From assembly GCA_008081045.1 (NCBI GenBank), contig VMDC01000003.1, positions 62,001 through 126,000 of the forward strand: 64,000 nt of DNA. The letters are read 5' to 3'. This document shows positions 29,409-38,307 of this stretch, in pieces. This DNA is from Gammaproteobacteria bacterium. Its GTDB lineage: Bacteria > Pseudomonadota > Gammaproteobacteria > Pseudomonadales > Pseudohongiellaceae. Made by a program: the position numbers and the translations under genes. Numbering within the stretch: position 1 is the stretch's first letter; every line of letters starts with the position of its first letter. Under the pieces are notes generated by a model. The model made no database searches and was not told where the DNA came from. It saw only the letters and a list, made by a program, of their open reading frames with translations.

Positions 29409-30926
29409 TCAGGAGGTTTGCGGTTCGTCAGGCGAATCCGATTCAGCAACCCCCGAATCGACCGTCGCCTCACTGCGCTGCATCTGATATTTGCGCATCT
29501 TCTCCACCAGTGTAGTCCGGCGCATATGTAAACGGCTGGCTGCACGAGCGACGACACCACCGCTGTCGTCAAGCGCCTGACCAATCAGACTTCGTTCAAG
29601 ATTGGCAAGATACTCTTTGAGATCAAGACCGTGCATCGGCAACAAGCTGTCGTGCTCGCCCGCCGAGCCAGCGTCCGTCTGGCCCGGGCGTTCAGAATGG
29701 CCGTGATTCGCATCGGTCTGCGCGGTGAATGTCCTGATTTTTACCGGTAAATCTTCCACACCCACGATATGGTGCGGGTACAAAATCGCCATGCGCTCAA
29801 CCAGATTCGCCAACTCCCTGACATTACCGGGCCAGGGGTATCGCTGCAGGCAACTCATGGCGCCTGAATTGAAGCGCACTGACCCTCTCCCTTCCGACTC
29901 CATGGCGGAAATCAGTTCGTTGAGCAACAACGGAACATCCTCTGCGCGCTCCCGCAGAGGCGGCATCTCAATCGGGAAGACGTTGAGTCGATAATACAGA
30001 TCCTGCCGGAACTCGCCGGATTCAATCATCTGCTCCAGATCTTTGTGAGTAGCCGCCAGAATACGGACATCGCTCTGAAGGGTGTTGACGCCACCGACGC
30101 GCTCAAAACTTTTTTCCTGCAGAACCCGGAGCAGCTTAACCTGCATGCTGAGCGGCATATCACCGATCTCATCTAAAAACAGGGTTCCTCCGTCGGCTAA
30201 TTCGAATCGCCCAGCCCGGGAAGAGACGGCTCCGGTAAACGCTCCCTTTTCATGGCCAAAAAGCTCACTCTCAAGCAGTTCTCTCGGAATTGCGCCACAG
30301 TTAATCGGAATAAACGGTTTGTCTGCTCGAGCAGAGTTAAGATGAAGATTTCGCGCGACAACCTCTTTCCCGGTACCGGATTCACCCGTAATCATAACGC
30401 TGACTTCCTTTGCCGCAACCTGACCCATCATCCGACGGACTCGCCCAATCACCGCGCTGTTGCCCACGAGTGAGCGGAACATGTTGAAGTCCTTAACTTC
30501 CTCCAGGTCACGCAGGCGATTGAAATGCTCATGAAAGAGTTTGGCTTTGTGGATCGCGTTCAGAACAAGTTGATGTGAAAGCTTACTGGGCAAAATTTCC
30601 GTGATCCGGCCGCGAATCTCTGCTGCAAATTCTATCGAAGCGCCGAATTCACCCACCAAAATACAGGGCAATCCTGGCTCCCAATTACACAGGGCGTGAA
30701 CGAGTTGATTCAGCTGGGAGTCAGGGCGCCCGGCGATAATGGCAGCGCTGAACTGCTGCGGGCGCAGGGCGCATTCAGTGACTTCCTGCTGCCAGTTCGA
30801 ACTGCTGCCAGAGACAACCGCCTCACCGATAAAATTCAGGACCGTCTGAAGATCGTGCCTTTGCTGCACCTCATCACAGATCAGCAGAATCGCCGATTCC
30901 TGGAATTTAGATTGTTCTGAATTCAT
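29409..30926 (-). CDS. fleQ: FleQ-type sigma-54-dependent flagellar/biofilm regulator
   Basis: Enhancer-binding activator of 505 residues from ATG 30926 (a TTG nine bases upstream is less likely). An atypical receiver domain lacking the phospho-acceptor Asp (about 10-120, [14 protein letters not shown]...LNFIGE) is followed by an AAA+ domain with MFRS, Walker [15 protein letters not shown] for sigma-54 contact and DEIGDMPL. A Fis-type helix-turn-helix ends the protein ([11 protein letters not shown]). It aligns along its full length with Pseudomonas FleQ, which reads c-di-GMP. MFRS and KEVVARN are kept, but the Arg of the ExxxR motif is Ala here (ELISA). It is divergent from a FlgM-like gene. 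Confidence 0.93.
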   Translation of the reverse strand: MNSEQSKFQESAILLICDEVQQRHDLQTVLNFIGEAVVSGSSSNWQQEVTECALRPQQFSAAIIAGRPDSQLNQLVHALCNWEPGLPCILVGEFGASIEFAAEIRGRITEILPSKLSHQLVLNAIHKAKLFHEHFNRLRDLEEVKDFNMFRSLVGNSAVIGRVRRMMGQVAAKEVSVMITGESGTGKEVVARNLHLNSARADKPFIPINCGAIPRELLESELFGHEKGAFTGAVSSRAGRFELADGGTLFLDEIGDMPLSMQVKLLRVLQEKSFERVGGVNTLQSDVRILAATHKDLEQMIESGEFRQDLYYRLNVFPIEMPPLRERAEDVPLLLNELISAMESEGRGSVRFNSGAMSCLQRYPWPGNVRELANLVERMAILYPHHIVGVEDLPVKIRTFTAQTDANHGHSERPGQTDAGSAGEHDSLLPMHGLDLKEYLANLERSLIGQALDDSGGVVARAASRLHMRRTTLVEKMRKYQMQRSEATVDSGVAESDSPDEPQTS

Positions 30927-31251
30927 GCGTCGCAATACGCCCGGTCAAGAGCAGCCCTGCCTGAGAAATAGAAGGCAGCTATACGTGAAATATAGCAAAT
31001 CATTTCTGTGAGCGCAGACTTAAAAATCCCGGCACCGCGAAAAAATGTACCGAACAGAACTTTAGGCAACCGAAGCTCGCACGGCTACTCCTTAAAGATA
31101 TTTATTGATGGGACGTTATAGTTTTGGCAGTCCGGGACGGGCCGGCCGCGCTGGCGCTACATTCGTACAGTCGGACCGTCAGACAGTTGCAAGGGGACAA
31201 GCCGCTTGATCGGCGCCCTACGAAAACCAACAGCAGATCAACACGCGAGCA
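30927..31251. other. Divergent intergenic region between fleQ and flgM-like gene
   Basis: 325 bases without a gene. It contains the candidate sigma-28-like element at 31093-31119 directed towards the flgM-like gene. No clear RpoN box was found, and no strong fleQ promoter could be picked on the minus strand. Confidence 0.5.
31093..31119 (+). promoter_or_regulatory. Candidate sigma-28 (FliA) promoter
   Basis: TAAA (31093-31096), then 15 bases and GACGTTAT (31112-31119), compared with the FliA consensus TAAA-N15-GCCGATAA: the -35 part is exact and 5 of 8 bases of the -10 match. It points to the FlgM-like gene 130 bases downstream, where a FliA promoter would make biological sense. Confidence 0.3.
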
Positions 31252-31497
31252 ATGGCCGTGAAAAAATCAGGGCACGAATCAGACCGAGTAAGCAAGGGAC
31301 CGAACCCGCCTTCGGGGAAAAGTGATGCCGGCCATGAAATCGCACAGGAATGGAGCCTTGATCCTGCGAAAATCGTTGAGGTGCATCGCAGAATTGAAGC
31401 AGGAGAATACACGGTCAACAGTCGGCGTATTGCTGGCAAATTATTCGAATTAGAATCACAATTACGCATTCTGGACCGGCCTGGCAAGAAGGACTAG
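31252..31497 (+). CDS. flgM: FlgM-like anti-sigma-28 factor
   Basis: 81 residues. The first 30 are polar and probably disordered. Residues 34-72 match the C-terminal sigma-28-binding region of FlgM: WSLDPAKIVEVHRRIEAGEY followed by TVNSRRIAGKLFELESQL, with the spaced hydrophobics, the GEY turn and the IA.KL helix that hold FliA inactive until FlgM is exported through the flagellar hook. Neither flgN nor fliA nor any flagellar structural gene is in the window. The ribosome binding site is weak. Confidence 0.8.
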   Translation: MAVKKSGHESDRVSKGPNPPSGKSDAGHEIAQEWSLDPAKIVEVHRRIEAGEYTVNSRRIAGKLFELESQLRILDRPGKKD

Positions 31498-31802
31498 CAC
31501 CCCCAGAACCAGTCCACCGGCAACCTCTAAGCCTGCCCTCAAAGAAACACACTTCACGGTTGTTTGCCGCAGAACTTCTGTCCAGATAGTCACGTAGCAG
31601 CAGAACTGCCCTCATGGGACAGGCCTGACGCACTTGCAGGAATTCACTGACGAAAACCCCTGCACGGTGACTTGTGTTCATCCGGCTGTTGGTTTTTAAT
31701 ACTCGGCCGATACAGCCCTTGAGAGCAGCCCGTCACCTTCGCATTGCCCTGCCAGTGGTGCAACCGCGTATACCATTAAGTGCCGGCTCATGGTTTTCAG
31801 TC
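31498..31802. other. Intergenic stretch without recognisable feature
   Basis: About 305 bases between the FlgM-like gene and the small orphan gene. No FlgN-like reading frame, tRNA or convincing terminator was found. Confidence 0.4.
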
Positions 31803-32030
31803 GTGAATGCAGAAAATTTTTATATCGTCGCCACCGCCCCGAATGATCCGTCACTGCAAGTCAGGATCTCCGGCCCCTACCTGACTGAACAAGCGGCCCA
31901 TGCGGATCTGGAAGCCGCCATAGTAGAGGCTGCCGACATCGATCCGAGTGCAACAAAATACAATTACACGATCTCAAAAGTTGAGAGCCGGAAGCCCGGT
32001 GTGATCCAGCACATGGCCGCTCACGGCTGA
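31803..32030 (+). CDS. Small hypothetical protein
   Basis: A frame of 75 residues from GTG 31803; it can be extended to 31674 (118 residues), but the extra part is Arg/Pro-rich and looks non-coding. The protein starts VNAENFYIVATAPNDPSLQVRI and continues with an amphipathic helix (EQAAHADLEAAIVEAADIDP) and a polar end. No domain recognised. The alternation of a beta-like start with one helix suggests a small folded protein. No clear ribosome binding site. Confidence 0.5.
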   Translation: MNAENFYIVATAPNDPSLQVRISGPYLTEQAAHADLEAAIVEAADIDPSATKYNYTISKVESRKPGVIQHMAAHG

Positions 32031-32201
32031 CAGACCTGCTGATCAGGGAAGCCGGCTACACGGGATGCCTGCATGTCGGACGTAAGGACGTGAGATGCGC
32101 TAGCGCCGCTTGACAGATAATCCACGCGGTGTGTCAGTCATAATAAGTTTAGGCTTTTTCAATCAAATCAAATCGCTATGCATTAAATCAAAGGAAATGC
32201 T

Positions 32202-33077
32202 ATGACCAACACGAGCGCCGGCAAGCGCTTCCGGCTTGCACTCGAAGCCAACCACCCTCTTCAGATCGTGGGCACCATTAACGCCTACTGCGCCATGCAG
32301 GCAGAGAAAGCCGGTCATCAGGCCATCTACCTGAGCGGCGGTGGAGTAGCCAACGCGTCGTATGGACTGCCTGACCTGGGTATCACCAGCCTCAATGACG
32401 TGATTGCGGATGTAGAACGCATCACCAATGCGAGTCAGCTCCCGCTGCTCGTGGATATCGATACAGGATGGGGCGGCGCCTTTAATATCGCGCGAACGAT
32501 CACGGCGATGGAAAAGGCAGGGGCTGCAGCGGTCCACATTGAAGACCAGGTATCCCAAAAGCGCTGTGGCCATCGGCCCAACAAATCCATTGTCAGCCAG
32601 GCGGAGATGGTTGACCGCATCAAGGCGGCGGCAGATGCAAAACAGGACGGCGACTTTGTCATCATGGCCAGGACAGACGCACTGGCCGTTGAAGGCATTG
32701 ATGCGGCGATCGAGCGCGCAATCGCCTGCGCTGAATCCGGTGCTGACGCCATATTTCCGGAGGCGATCCTGGAAATTGAGCAATATCAGCAGTTTGCCAA
32801 TGCTCTGGACGTTCCGATACTGGCCAATATTACCGAATTCGGTAAAACGCCCCTGTTCAACTGCGAGACCCTGAGTAAGGCAGGTGTTGCCATGGTGCTC
32901 TACCCGCTCAGCGCCTTCAGAGCAATGAGCAAAGCGGCTGAAGAGGTCTATCAAGCGATAGCCACCCATGGGGATCAGATGTCAGTCGTACCGGGCATGC
33001 AGACCCGGGAGCAACTCTATGAGGTTTTAGGCTATCATGCCTACGAACAAAAACTGGACGAGCTGTTCGAAAATTAA
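32202..33077 (+). CDS. prpB: 2-methylisocitrate lyase PrpB
   Basis: Cleaves 2-methylisocitrate to pyruvate and succinate in the methylcitrate cycle of propionate breakdown. The 291 residues have the isocitrate-lyase-like TIM barrel: Asp85/Asp87 in VDIDTGWG for Mg2+ and the catalytic loop KRCGH at 120-124 with Cys122. The ribosome binding site AAGGA is well placed. prpC follows 59 bases downstream after a perfect inverted repeat. Confidence 0.95.
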   Translation: MTNTSAGKRFRLALEANHPLQIVGTINAYCAMQAEKAGHQAIYLSGGGVANASYGLPDLGITSLNDVIADVERITNASQLPLLVDIDTGWGGAFNIARTITAMEKAGAAAVHIEDQVSQKRCGHRPNKSIVSQAEMVDRIKAAADAKQDGDFVIMARTDALAVEGIDAAIERAIACAESGADAIFPEAILEIEQYQQFANALDVPILANITEFGKTPLFNCETLSKAGVAMVLYPLSAFRAMSKAAEEVYQAIATHGDQMSVVPGMQTREQLYEVLGYHAYEQKLDELFEN

Positions 33078-33099
33078 ACGATTTAAATCAATCGTTTAA
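33074..33099. repeat. Perfect 10-base inverted repeat between prpB and prpC
   Basis: TTAAACGATT (33074-33083), six bases, AATCGTTTAA (33090-33099). The left arm includes the prpB stop codon. It may form an mRNA hairpin or be an operator. A related string AAATCAAATCG occurs upstream of prpB at 32165-32175, compared with AAATCAATCG at 33085-33094. There is no T tract, so it is not a typical terminator. Confidence 0.75.
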
Positions 33100-33136
33100 G
33101 AGACAAAAGTTAACAATCCTATCAATGGGGTGATCG

Positions 33137-34261
33137 ATGGTAGACAAGAAACTTGGCGGTGCAGGCCTTCGTGGCCAGGTAGCCGGAGAAACCGCGCTTT
33201 GCACAGTGGGTAAGTCGGGTACCGGATTAACTTACCGCGGCTTTGATATCAGCGTTCTTGCTGAGAACGCCAGTTTCGAAGAAGTTGCATTCCTGCTACT
33301 GCGGGGCCATTTGCCTAATGAGGGAGAACTGGAAGAGTACCTGACCACTATTATTCAAAACCGATGGCTGCCTGAGGCTTTAAAAGACGTCCTGGAACGT
33401 CTGCCGGCGAGCGCACATCCCATGGACGTAATGCGCACCGGCTGCTCAGTGCTCGGGAATCTGGAAACCGAAACCGATTTCGGGCAACAGGACGGAGCCA
33501 TTGATAGATTACTTGCAGTTCTTCCCGCAATCATCTGTTATTGGTACAGTTTTTCTCATCACGGGAAGCGAATCGAGACTGAGCTGGACGACCCGTCGAT
33601 CGGCGCGCATTTTTTACACATGCTGTCCGGCCAGCGACCTTCAGACCTGTTCAGTCAGGTGATGAATACTTCTTTAATCCTCTATGCAGAGCATGAATTC
33701 AATGCCTCAACCTTCACCGCGAGGGTCTGTGCGTCAACGCTGTCTGACCTCCACAGCTGTATCGCAGGTGCCATTGGCAGCCTGAGAGGCCCACTCCATG
33801 GAGGCGCCAACGAAGCCGCCATGGAGATGATCCAGGCCTGGCAATCGCCAGACGAAGCTGAAGAAGCCCTGCTGGGGATGCTAGCGCGCAAGGAAAAAAT
33901 CATGGGTTTTGGCCATGCAATCTACCGGGAATCAGACCCTCGTAATGTGATCATCAAGCAATGGGCGGAAAAGCTCGCGGATTCGGTAGGTGACACGGTG
34001 CTGTATCCAGTTTCTGTGCGCTGTGAGGAAGTCATGTGGCGTGAGAAACGCCTGTTCTGCAACGCAGACTTCTTTCATGCATCCGCTTACCATTTCATGG
34101 GCATCCCGACCAAACTTTTTACCCCGATATTCGTTATGTCCAGACTCACCGGCTGGGCAGCGCATGTCAAAGAGCAACGAGCCAACAATCGGATCATACG
34201 ACCCAGCGCGGATTATATCGGGCCGGAGTCATCTGACTGGATCGATATCCGCGACCGCTGA
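33137..34261 (+). CDS. prpC: 2-methylcitrate synthase PrpC
   Basis: Condenses propionyl-CoA with oxaloacetate. The 374 residues are of the short citrate-synthase type, beginning GLRGQVAGETALCTVG, with GLTYRGFDI, the catalytic His in GPLHGGANE, the second His in MGFGHAIYR and an Arg-rich C-terminal. The pairing with prpB indicates methylcitrate rather than citrate synthase. prpD, acnD and prpF do not follow; a small heat-shock gene does. Confidence 0.92.
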   Translation: MVDKKLGGAGLRGQVAGETALCTVGKSGTGLTYRGFDISVLAENASFEEVAFLLLRGHLPNEGELEEYLTTIIQNRWLPEALKDVLERLPASAHPMDVMRTGCSVLGNLETETDFGQQDGAIDRLLAVLPAIICYWYSFSHHGKRIETELDDPSIGAHFLHMLSGQRPSDLFSQVMNTSLILYAEHEFNASTFTARVCASTLSDLHSCIAGAIGSLRGPLHGGANEAAMEMIQAWQSPDEAEEALLGMLARKEKIMGFGHAIYRESDPRNVIIKQWAEKLADSVGDTVLYPVSVRCEEVMWREKRLFCNADFFHASAYHFMGIPTKLFTPIFVMSRLTGWAAHVKEQRANNRIIRPSADYIGPESSDWIDIRDR

Positions 34262-34417
34262 GCGTCTGCGGATACCCCTGCTCAGACTGCTACTGGAATT
34301 CAGGCTCACCAGGAACCCGCGTACCGGCATACTTACAGGCCGCCCGGGCGCGCCAGTCCGGGGGCGATTCTGACATTCTTCCATCTATCAACAGCAGCGC
34401 CAGCGAGCCTATCGAGA

Positions 34418-34445
34418 CTTGAATTCTGCTGCAGAAACCCCACCT
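34418..34445 (+). promoter_or_regulatory. Sigma-32 heat-shock promoter
   Basis: CTTGAA (34418-34423), a 14-base spacer and CCCCACCT (34438-34445), compared with the sigma-32 consensus CTTGAAA and CCCCATNT. It predicts a start near 34450 and a leader of about 106 bases before the small heat-shock gene. Confidence 0.75.
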
Positions 34446-34482
34446 CGTTACTACGCGGGGCTCAGAAGAGCACGCGTTATGA

Positions 34483-34555
34483 GTCCGACCGTTCGGTGGA
34501 CAATTAAATTCATATTGCTTAACTGGCCGTCAGGGCCTAACCATGAGGATATGTC
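34483..34555 (+). promoter_or_regulatory. ROSE-type RNA thermometer in the hsp20 leader
   Basis: An upstream hairpin at 34483-34501 (GTCC, bulged G, ACC, loop GTTC, GGTGGAC) is followed by the SD-sequestering element. There CATATT (34511-34516) and CTTA (34518-34521) pair with TGAGGATATG (34544-34553), leaving G34517 bulged opposite the Shine-Dalgarno AGGA. This is the diagnostic U-U-[G]-C-U/AGGA arrangement of ROSE elements. A small inner hairpin, GGCC/GGCC (34525-34537), closes the structure. Pairing was done by hand; family membership is inferred. Confidence 0.75.
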
Positions 34556-35026
34556 ATGAGAAAATTAGATTTCGCACCACTTTACCGCTCGACTGTAGGT
34601 TTTGATCACCTCTCAACGCTATTGGAAACTGTGAATCGTAGCGACAGCAGCACACAAACCTACCCGCCCTACAACATAGAACTGCTGGAACAGGATAAGT
34701 ATCGGATAAGCATGGCAGTGGCCGGCTTCACTAACGAGGAACTGGATATACAAACCGAACAAAGAACGCTCACTGTGAAAGGCCGTCGCGATAATGACGG
34801 GCTGGAGCATAATTATCTACATCGTGGAATTGCTGCACGCAATTTCGAGCGGCGTTTCCAATTGGCCGATCATATCGAAGTGACCGGCGCCCGGTTAGAC
34901 CACGGGCTGCTGCATATCGATTTAATCAGGGAAATCCCCGAAGCCATGAAGCCGAAGCAGATTCCGATAGGAGACGGTTCTGGCAAGCTGATCGACATCA
35001 ACAAAGACACACGCAGCGTCGCCTAG
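34556..35026 (+). CDS. Small heat-shock protein, IbpA/Hsp20 family
   Basis: Alpha-crystallin-type chaperone that holds unfolding proteins for refolding by DnaK/ClpB. The 156 residues start MRKLDFAPLYRSTVGFDHL, as in IbpA. They contain YPPYNIELLEQDKYRISMAVAGF (start of the crystallin domain), the GRRDNDGLEHNYLHRGIA loop and the strand ARLDHGLLHIDL. Residues after 130 are a short polar tail without the usual I-x-I motif in exact form (KQIPIGDG). Controlled by the sigma-32 promoter and RNA thermometer immediately upstream. Confidence 0.95.
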   Translation: MRKLDFAPLYRSTVGFDHLSTLLETVNRSDSSTQTYPPYNIELLEQDKYRISMAVAGFTNEELDIQTEQRTLTVKGRRDNDGLEHNYLHRGIAARNFERRFQLADHIEVTGARLDHGLLHIDLIREIPEAMKPKQIPIGDGSGKLIDINKDTRSVA

Positions 35027-35142
35027 ACGCTCGTCACTGCAGCCTGCTGTCACCAGCAGGCTGCGACTCACACCTGTCAACCTGTGTCTTATCCGCAGCA
35101 CACTGCTCGGCATGCCGGCGCTCGACACGGCGCCAACCGGAC

Positions 35143-36399
35143 TCAATCCAGCACGTGAACAATGAGCCCGCTTTTCAGCTTGGGCTCGAACCACGTAGAT
35201 TTCGGCGGCATCACTTCACCGGCATCGGCGACGGACATCAGACTCTCAATGGACGTAGGATACAGCGCGATAGCTGCCTGCCAGTTTCCAGAATCCACCC
35301 TCTTCTCCAGCTCTTCTAGACCGCGAATTCCTCCCACAAAATCAATCCGTTTGTCGGTTCTCTGGTCATGGATTCCCAGAATGGGCCCGAGCATGGTCTG
35401 CTGCAGGATACTGACATCCAGCGAATCTACCGGATCGCCTTCGTTAACCCGGGATCTCCCGAGATCGCTGAGCACAAGGTGGTACCATTGATTTTCCAGA
35501 TAGAGTCCGAATTGCTGGGGTGATAGCGGTTTTGCCTCAGCGGCACTTCCCACCGGTTTAATCACGAAATTAGCGCCCAGTTCGACCAGAAATGCCTGCG
35601 CTGTTTTGTCGCCAAAATCTTTAATGATCCGGTTGTAATCCAGTATTTGCATCTGGTCATGAGGAAAGAGCACGACCAGAAAAAAATTATAGGATTCTTC
35701 TCCTGAATGCTCTGGGTTTCTGTCCCGATGCAGGTTGCGAACCCGGGACGCGGCCGCTGAGCGGTGATGACCATCAGCCACATACAGACAATCCAGTTCG
35801 TTGATTGCGGTCTCAAGAGCCGCAATGCGCTCCTCATCCTGAATTGACCAAAAGGTATGATGGGTCCCGTCTTCAGCCTGAAAATCGTAGTCAGGATCCG
35901 ACAGCACAATTTCAGCCACCAGTGCATCAACCTGCGCCTGGGCCTCGTAGGTCACGAAGACCGGCCCTACCTGCGCTCCCAGCGCATCCATATGACGGAC
36001 ACGGTCATCCTCTTTGTCCGGACGCGTGAATTCATGCTTTTTAATCAGATCGGCTTCATAGGCATCCACTGACGCGACGGCCACAATCCCGGTCTGAATG
36101 TGCTCACCCATGATTTGCCGATACACGTACAGCGTTTCTTTGTTATCCCGAACCAACGCCCCCTGCTGCACCAGGTTGTCGAGGTTTTCCCGTCCTTTCG
36201 CATAGACGCTGGGGTCATAGGGGCTTACCTCGGGCGCCACGTCAATTTCCGGTTTATTAACATGCAGGAAGCTCAGAGGGTTCCCGTGCGCTAAAGCAAA
36301 AGCCTCTTCTCGATTGAGCACATCATAAGGGTGGGAGGCGATATCGGCAGCCAGCTCGCGAGTTGGGCGTAACCCGCGAAAAGGTTTAATGAGTTTCAT
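35143..36399 (-). CDS. DUF1015 family protein
   Basis: 418 residues spanning the complete DUF1015 family pattern: KPFRGLRPTRELAADIASHPYDV at the N-terminus, then LYVADGHHRSAAASRV around residue 210 and NFFLVVLFPHDQMQILDYNR. The family is often called SerK-like (a free serine kinase is described from archaea), but for bacterial members the activity is unproven. It is flanked by the convergent hsp20 gene and recX and belongs to no obvious operon. Confidence 0.85.
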   Translation of the reverse strand: MKLIKPFRGLRPTRELAADIASHPYDVLNREEAFALAHGNPLSFLHVNKPEIDVAPEVSPYDPSVYAKGRENLDNLVQQGALVRDNKETLYVYRQIMGEHIQTGIVAVASVDAYEADLIKKHEFTRPDKEDDRVRHMDALGAQVGPVFVTYEAQAQVDALVAEIVLSDPDYDFQAEDGTHHTFWSIQDEERIAALETAINELDCLYVADGHHRSAAASRVRNLHRDRNPEHSGEESYNFFLVVLFPHDQMQILDYNRIIKDFGDKTAQAFLVELGANFVIKPVGSAAEAKPLSPQQFGLYLENQWYHLVLSDLGRSRVNEGDPVDSLDVSILQQTMLGPILGIHDQRTDKRIDFVGGIRGLEELEKRVDSGNWQAAIALYPTSIESLMSVADAGEVMPPKSTWFEPKLKSGLIVHVLD

Positions 36400-36712
36400 A
36401 GATTTTCCATACTGATTGGACAGTTAATCGCTCACGCGGTTTCATCCCTGGCAAGGCAGTCTGGCGCGATGATGACTTCGGAAAAATTCCGGATCACCTT
36501 CCAGGAACTGTTATTGTCGGCGGCACCGCATGCTGCGCTTCTGATGCCAAGCGCGCATCAGGCCAGTGGCTATTGTCTCACGATCTGAGAAGGCCGGTAA
36601 AATCGACGGGGATTAGTGCGGTGCAATCGAAGCTAAAAAAAGCGAACTCCTGATTCAGCCAGAACGAACGACACGGACGGGAGTAACAAGCCAGGCCAAG
36701 GAGTCTCTGGAA
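36400..36712. other. Intergenic region between DUF1015 gene and recX
   Basis: 313 bases with no gene seen on either strand. On the minus strand a run of seven T (about 36634-36640) lies about 75 bases after the recX stop, but a stable stem in front of it is not convincing, so a terminator is only possible. Confidence 0.4.
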
Positions 36713-37207
36713 TCAGGATGCGATTACGGCGTCCAGAGCAACCCTGATATCACGCTGTGAAAACCCCCTTGCTTCCAGGAAACGTGCCAGTTTTTTGTGC
36801 TCAGGACCGGCAAATACGAGCACCCGATGAGGAAGACCTTCTTTAAGAAACATCTTCTTTTCGATCAATTCACGCGCCTTGAGCAACCAGCAGTCGTCAT
36901 CTGGATGGAGCATCTGATCGACCAGATAGGGATCTACGCCCTTACTGATCAGGTCGTTGCGAATATGGTGATATCCAAATCCTCGTTCCAGACGGTAGCG
37001 GATCCGCGACTCGGTATAGCGCTCGTCAGACTGCAGCCCCTCTGCCGTCAATCGCGACAGTACGGCCAGCACCGCCACACGGCTTAAATCAGGAAATTTT
37101 CTGGTGAGTTTAGTTTTGAGTTCGTGCAGGGAATGTTCCCGGCGGGCCAAGCAATCCATGGCAGCCCGCCGGAGAACGGGGACATCTTTGGTATCGATGT
37201 TTTCCAT
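36713..37207 (-). CDS. recX: Recombination regulator RecX
   Basis: Binds RecA filaments and limits their extension. From ATG 37207 it has 164 residues (a GTG at 37210 is one codon upstream). The three-helix repeats are visible: ALDCLARREHSLHELKTKL, with RLTAEGLQSDERYTESRIRYRLERG..., and the C-terminal ARFLEARGFSQRDIRVAL. It follows recA by 26 bases, as in most bacteria. Confidence 0.93.
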   Translation of the reverse strand: MENIDTKDVPVLRRAAMDCLARREHSLHELKTKLTRKFPDLSRVAVLAVLSRLTAEGLQSDERYTESRIRYRLERGFGYHHIRNDLISKGVDPYLVDQMLHPDDDCWLLKARELIEKKMFLKEGLPHRVLVFAGPEHKKLARFLEARGFSQRDIRVALDAVIAS

Positions 37208-37233
37208 CACATCCAGAGCTCTAAACTTAACGA

Positions 37234-38307
37234 TTAGGTGGCGGATTTACTTTTCGCGTCAGCGAGAACAACGACGTCCTCACTGGCAGCAATAGCATCT
37301 GCTTCGCTCTCTTCCTCCAACAGCTCGGCGCGGATTGACGCTTCAATTTCCTGAGCAATCGCCGGATTTTCTTCTAGGTACAGACAGACGTTCTTTTTGC
37401 CCTGCCCGATCTTCTCACCTTGATAGGCATACCAGGCTCCCGATTTATCTATCAAGTTCAGTCGTACGCCAAGATCAATGACCTCACCAAGGTGATGAAT
37501 CCCTTGACCATACATAATCTGAAATTCTGTCTGGCGAAATGGCGGTGCTACCTTGTTTTTAACCACCTTAACCCGCGTTTCATTCCCGACCACTTCATCG
37601 CCTTCTTTGATTGAACCAATACGGCGAATATCGAGGCGGACCGAAGAATAGAACTTGAGCGCATTACCACCGGTCGTCGTTTCAGGAGAACCGAACATGA
37701 CACCAATCTTCATACGAATCTGATTGATGAAGATCACCAAAGTATTCGAATTCTTGATGTTTGCGGTCATCTTTCTCAGTGCCTGGGACATCAGTCGCGC
37801 CTGCAGCCCCATGTGGCTGTCACCCATGTCGCCCTCGATCTCCGCTTTGGGGGTCAGTGCCGCCACTGAGTCGACGACAACAACATCTACCGCTCCGGAA
37901 CGTACCACCATGTCGCAAATTTCCAGAGCCTGCTCACCCGTATCAGGTTGGCTGACCAGTAAGTTTTCAACATCCACGCCGAGATTATCCGCATAGATTG
38001 GGTCCAGAGCATGCTCTGCATCAATGAATGCACAGGTACCACCGGCCTTCTGGGCCTCAGCGATCACCTGCAGCGTCAGAGTCGTTTTACCGGAAGACTC
38101 CGGACCGTAAATTTCGACAATTCGCCCACGGGGCAGTCCACCTATCCCCAGCGCAATATCCAGACCCAGTGAACCGGTAGAAATCGCCGGAATGGCTACT
38201 CGCTCGGTATCACCAAGGCGCATCATGGAACCTTTTCCGAACTGCCGCTCGATCTGTGCCAGCGCAGCGGAAAGTGCTTTTTCTTTATTGCCGTTATCTT
38301 CAATCAT
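37234..38307 (-). CDS. recA: Recombinase RecA
   Basis: Strand-exchange protein and SOS co-protease. The 357 residues have Walker [11 protein letters not shown] (about 66-75), Walker [11 protein letters not shown], the L1/L2 loops ([34 protein letters not shown]) and the acidic C-terminal tail. The ribosome binding site AAGGA lies seven bases from the ATG at 38307. The gene has a leader of about 337 bases from a promoter with two LexA boxes, and is followed by recX. Confidence 0.99.
   Translation of the reverse strand: MIEDNGNKEKALSAALAQIERQFGKGSMMRLGDTERVAIPAISTGSLGLDIALGIGGLPRGRIVEIYGPESSGKTTLTLQVIAEAQKAGGTCAFIDAEHALDPIYADNLGVDVENLLVSQPDTGEQALEICDMVVRSGAVDVVVVDSVAALTPKAEIEGDMGDSHMGLQARLMSQALRKMTANIKNSNTLVIFINQIRMKIGVMFGSPETTTGGNALKFYSSVRLDIRRIGSIKEGDEVVGNETRVKVVKNKVAPPFRQTEFQIMYGQGIHHLGEVIDLGVRLNLIDKSGAWYAYQGEKIGQGKKNVCLYLEENPAIAQEIEASIRAELLEEESEADAIAASEDVVVLADAKSKSAT

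Noticed and set aside
31415..31681. 88-residue minus-strand frame behind the FlgM-like gene
   Set aside because: Overlaps the FlgM C-terminus, cysteine-rich nonsense composition, no ribosome site.
32163..32969. 268-residue frame antisense to prpB
   Set aside because: Shadow of prpB codon usage; no motif and no start signal.
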